64,000 bases of DNA, from NCBI GenBank assembly GCA_023014335.1, contig JAECYW010000018.1, positions 930,001 to 994,000 of the forward strand, given 5' to 3'. The position numbers were made by a program, and so were the translations under genes. The notes under the pieces are model-generated. The model made no database searches and was not told where the DNA came from. It worked only from the letters and a program-made list of their open reading frames with translations. How positions within the stretch are numbered: position 1 is the first letter of the stretch; each line of letters begins with the position of its first letter. Origin of the DNA: Galerina marginata. Its lineage: Eukaryota > Basidiomycota > Agaricomycetes > Agaricales > Galerinaceae. Below, one piece after another: positions 60,901 through 64,000 of this stretch.

Positions 60901-63369
60901 TGGCTATGGCACCTCACTTCACGAACGCTATGTTGCTTTTGGAGACCTCGCCGATCTGAACCAGGCTATCAATATTCTGCAAACTGCTGTTCATCTCTGT
61001 CCTGACGCCGATCCCGTCAAATATTTACTTTCGGATAGCCTTGGAAACGCCTACCTTGTCCGGTTCAAACAACTGGGAGATATTGCCGATTTCGATAAAT
61101 CTGTTCAAGCATTCCATGACGGCCTAATTCAGGTGCCGACCGGCCATAAAGACAGAGCGGCTCTCCAGCGCAATATTGGGTTTACATTAATACAGCGTCT
61201 TAAGCTGGTTGGGAATCCCGACGACGCTGACCAAGCCATCAGCATTTTTCAGCAGGACTTGCAGCATGATATCGAGGGCCAGGACGCCACGGAGAAGATC
61301 AATAAGTCAATTGAATACAGTGAAGCGCTTCTTCATCGATTTTGGCACTTCCGAGACAGTTCGGACGTAAACGAGGCCATTACATCCCTTCAAAACATAG
61401 TAGGTACCACTTCTGAGGACCACCCCAGTAGAAACTCTCTTATGCACTCAGTCGGCTCGGCTCTATCGCAACGTTTCGTCCAACTTGGAGATTTGGATGA
61501 CATTAACGGTTGCATATCCGCCTACCAGGAGGCTAACAGGCTCACCCCCGATTCTCATCCTTTGAAACATTCGATTCTTTTTGATCTCGGGAGGTGGCTT
61601 CCAGCGCGTTATGAGCGGCTTCACGATGTCAACGACCTGGAAAATGCAGAAGCTGCTCTTTCTGCGGCCATCTTGCTCCAAGCGGGACCAATTCGTGCGC
61701 GGTTCCGCATAGCGTCGTTATTGGGATACTGGAGGCAATATTTCATGCGCCCTGGTTCGCTTGAAGCATACGCGAGTTCAATGCAATTCCTGCCCAAATT
61801 AGCATGGCTGGGATTATCGATTCCAAATCGTCATTTTCAACTCCTTGAAGTAGGTGAAGTAATTCTGGACAGCGTGGCTGCCGCTATCGAAGCTTCTCGG
61901 TACGATCTCGCAGTGGAATGGCTGGAATACGGTCGTTCAATAGTTTGGGGCCAATTAGTCCAGCTTCGTTCCCCGCTCAATAACCTCCGCAAGGTACATC
62001 CCGAGCTTGCCGATAGGCTAGAAGACCTGTCAGAAAAATTGGACCGGGATGGAGAAAATTACGATTCGAATACATCCCCTCAAGACATGCAACATTTCCA
62101 CGACCTTGCACTTGAAAGAGACCTGCTGGTTGAAAAGGTTCGACTCCTAGAAGGCTTTCAAGGGTTTTTACGCCCCCCAATTGTATCGGATCTTCTACAC
62201 GCGGCCAAGGCGGGCCCTGTGGTCGCAGTAAATGTCAGTGGGTTCAGATCCGACGCCTTGATTCTTGTCCCCCAGCAGGAAAAAATCAGCCATGTTCCCC
62301 TTCCCGATTTCCCAGCCACTGAAGCTAGGAGACTTCTAAAAACCTTACAAGACCTCCTCCGAAGCAAGAACGCGTTGCGTGGAGATGATAGAGCTGCTCG
62401 GCGGTCTCCCTTCGCAAAAAGAGACGATCAAGATCCAGAAGTGGTCTTCGAAAGCATCCTCTCTACACTTTGGAAATGCGTGGCAAAGCCTATACTTGAA
62501 GCTCTAGGTATTACTGTGAGTTATTCCTTCTTGTATTCCGCCAAGTCCTTGACTTATTTTTTCCACAGGTCCCGGCAGAGTCTCCTCGACAGTCCACGCG
62601 AATATGGTGGTGCCTCACCGGGCCTATGGCTTTTCTTCCCATTCACGCAGCTGGTTTATATGGAAAGGATTCACTGCAACCGGGGTCAAAACTCTCAGAT
62701 TTTGTTTTGTCCTCGTATACGCCTTCCTTCTCCGCCCTTATTAACAGCTTAAAGGCGAGAGAGGTCCCAAGCAGAAAGGTGCTTACCGTTGCCTTGCCAG
62801 ATGAGGCTAGGCTACCTGCATCCCAACACGAAATCGAGATGATTCATAAACACGGTGACCAACTCTCGGTATCTTCTCTAATGGATTCCCAAGCCACCCT
62901 TGAAAACGTAGTATTGGGAATGCATGAATGCGGTTGGGTCCATTTCGCCTGTCACGGCATCCAGGATATCTCCAACTCTATCAACAGTGCGCTTATTCTA
63001 ACCGGGGGTTCGAGACTGACGTTGTCGCAAATCTCGCGGCTTCAACTCGCCCACGCAGAGTTAGCGTTTTTGTCCGCTTGTCAGACCGCAACGGGAGACG
63101 AGCTTCTTCCAGAGGAAGCTGTGCATCTGGCGGCAGGCATGCTCTCAGCTGGGTACCGTGGCGTGATTGGAACGATGTGGTCAATCCCTGACAGCGTCGC
63201 CCCTCAGATCGCAGAAGACGTATATTCCCATCTCTTTGGCAGGCCCGCAGTTCCAGATGCTGCCGGTGCTGCATGCGCCTTACATCTCGCGGTAAAACGC
63301 CTCAGAGAAAATCCGGTGAAAAAACCATCCTTCTTCGCTTGGGTACCATTTGTACATTATGGGGCGTAG
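57941..63369 (+). CDS. TPR-repeat CHAT (caspase-like) protein with N-terminal C2-like region; frame break near 59283
   Basis: CHAT domains are clan CD cysteine proteases related to caspases and separase. Order seen: a beta-rich C2-like N-terminus (NIDITIRPLLSADIPSHAP, LFIQLTIGQLVLDETEP, an intron at about 58123-58175, then PIAHSSFIISVTSKGNQGGL), a helical region (LSREGIIALLTQIVISDATC), then about 20 degenerate TPR-type units of about 50 residues (typical core DLDDINGCISAYQEANRLTP) from 58.9 to 61.7 kb, a bridging helical region (AVEWLEYGRSIVWGQLVQLR), and, after an intron 62516-62568, the CHAT domain: PMAFLPIHAAGLYG, the His motif WVHFACHGIQD, the Cys motif AELAFLSACQTATGD and GVIGTMWSIPD, ending FAWVPFVHYGA. 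At about 59283 the frame shifts by one base between ELKLLG and TPFYLRFEQF. A 61-nt intron (GTTGCT...GAG) could bypass it but would delete most of a repeat unit. The 5' end is unresolved. Confidence 0.85.
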
Positions 63370-64000
63370 GATTTTTGGTTAAAATACAAGGAAAAGCACC
63401 AGTCTTCTCGAAACTGAACCAAAATGAAAACTGTAAGCAAAATGAAGATTCCAGTCAAAAATACGAATACTCGTGGTCACCAAAAATGATGTCGCTTATG
63501 TAATACTGCCATATCCGTCGCCTTCGCTTTCATGGAAGAACTCATTCGCCGTCGCGACATAGGCCACTTCAGAGCATGAGACTTTGTCAAGTAGAATAGG
63601 TAGTCCTTTTACTCATATTTACACTTTTAAATTAAATTTTTGTAGCATCTGTGCACTTTGGTGTCGTGTCCAAAAATCCATTTTCTTTTTGACTGAATGG
63701 ACAAAGTTACAGAGTTATTATTTCTTACGGATAGCCCTTACGAACAAAAAAGCTCACTATCTTCTAGTAGAGAGTTTGAAGATGCTGTCTTAAAAATTTG
63801 GAGGTCCCAGGTGTTTTCCTCGCTTCAAAATTAGCAGCACAAACTGGATGTACAAAATTATCATACCATTTGTAGTTGTTCTATGTGGATTGGTCGTATG
63901 ATTTCTGAACAAATGGCCATTATTTCTTCGGATGTTACTCTCAGGGAGCTTCTGCTGTTAAATCTGCAAAAACTTTAGCAATTCCGGTGGTCTACTCTCG
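63370..64000. other. 3' flank of CHAT gene, no gene recognised
   Basis: AT-rich sequence to the window end. A 69-residue frame at 63584-63793 has no motif. Nothing resembling a gasdermin or other CHAT substrate is visible in this stretch. Confidence 0.45.

Overview
The window is nuclear DNA from a filamentous basidiomycete, most likely an Agaricomycete. Almost every gene is split by many short (about 47-65 nt) introns with GTRNGT-like donors and CTGAC/CTAAC-like branch sites. The gene set is typical of mushroom-forming fungi: a DUF6534 seven-helix protein, an F-box/LRR protein, a CBM1-GH5 mannanase, an eqolisin protease, a NACHT NTPase and a giant TPR-CHAT protein. I saw no rRNA, convincing tRNA, CRISPR array or intact transposon. 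Exon maps were built by hand from splice signals and reading frames, so product calls are firmer than individual exon ends.

Layout. 1.2-3.3 kb: a multi-pass membrane protein (+). 4.0-7.5 kb: GH2 beta-mannosidase (+). 8.1-11.9 kb: GH15 glucoamylase/trehalase-like enzyme (-). 12.6-14.4 kb: F-box/LRR protein (-). 14.7-17.0 kb: flavin-dependent monooxygenase (-). 19.1-21.0 kb: DUF6534 membrane protein (+). 22.0-23.8 kb: the 51-kDa FMN subunit of mitochondrial complex I (+). 24.6-27.6 kb: two tandem paralogous Cys-rich type I membrane proteins (+), preceded by a duplicated 5' flank. 28.0-30.6 kb: TOK-type potassium channel (+). 33.2-34.1 kb: secreted glutamic protease (+). 37.6-40.1 kb: NACHT protein (+). 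42.2-43.9 kb: secreted CBM1-GH5 mannanase (-). 45.2-47.5 kb: a multi-domain unknown with a HicA-reminiscent C-terminus (+). 47.9-48.8 kb: MYND zinc-finger protein (+). 49.7-50.6 kb: dual-specificity phosphatase (-). 50.6-56.4 kb is gene-poor. 57.9-63.4 kb: a TPR-CHAT protein (+) with an apparent frame break.

Functional links. The secreted mannanase (42 kb) and the beta-mannosidase (4 kb) are successive steps of mannan breakdown, but they lie 35 kb apart and are not an operon-like cluster. The right third carries a NACHT NTPase, a HicA-reminiscent protein and a TPR-CHAT caspase-like protein, all of types linked to self/non-self recognition or regulated cell death; this is the most interesting part of the window, although co-function is only inference. 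Sequence-level oddities worth checking are several GC-AG introns, a 10-nt micro-exon in the beta-mannosidase, a frame-preserving intron inside the phosphatase active-site loop, and frame breaks in the F-box and CHAT genes.
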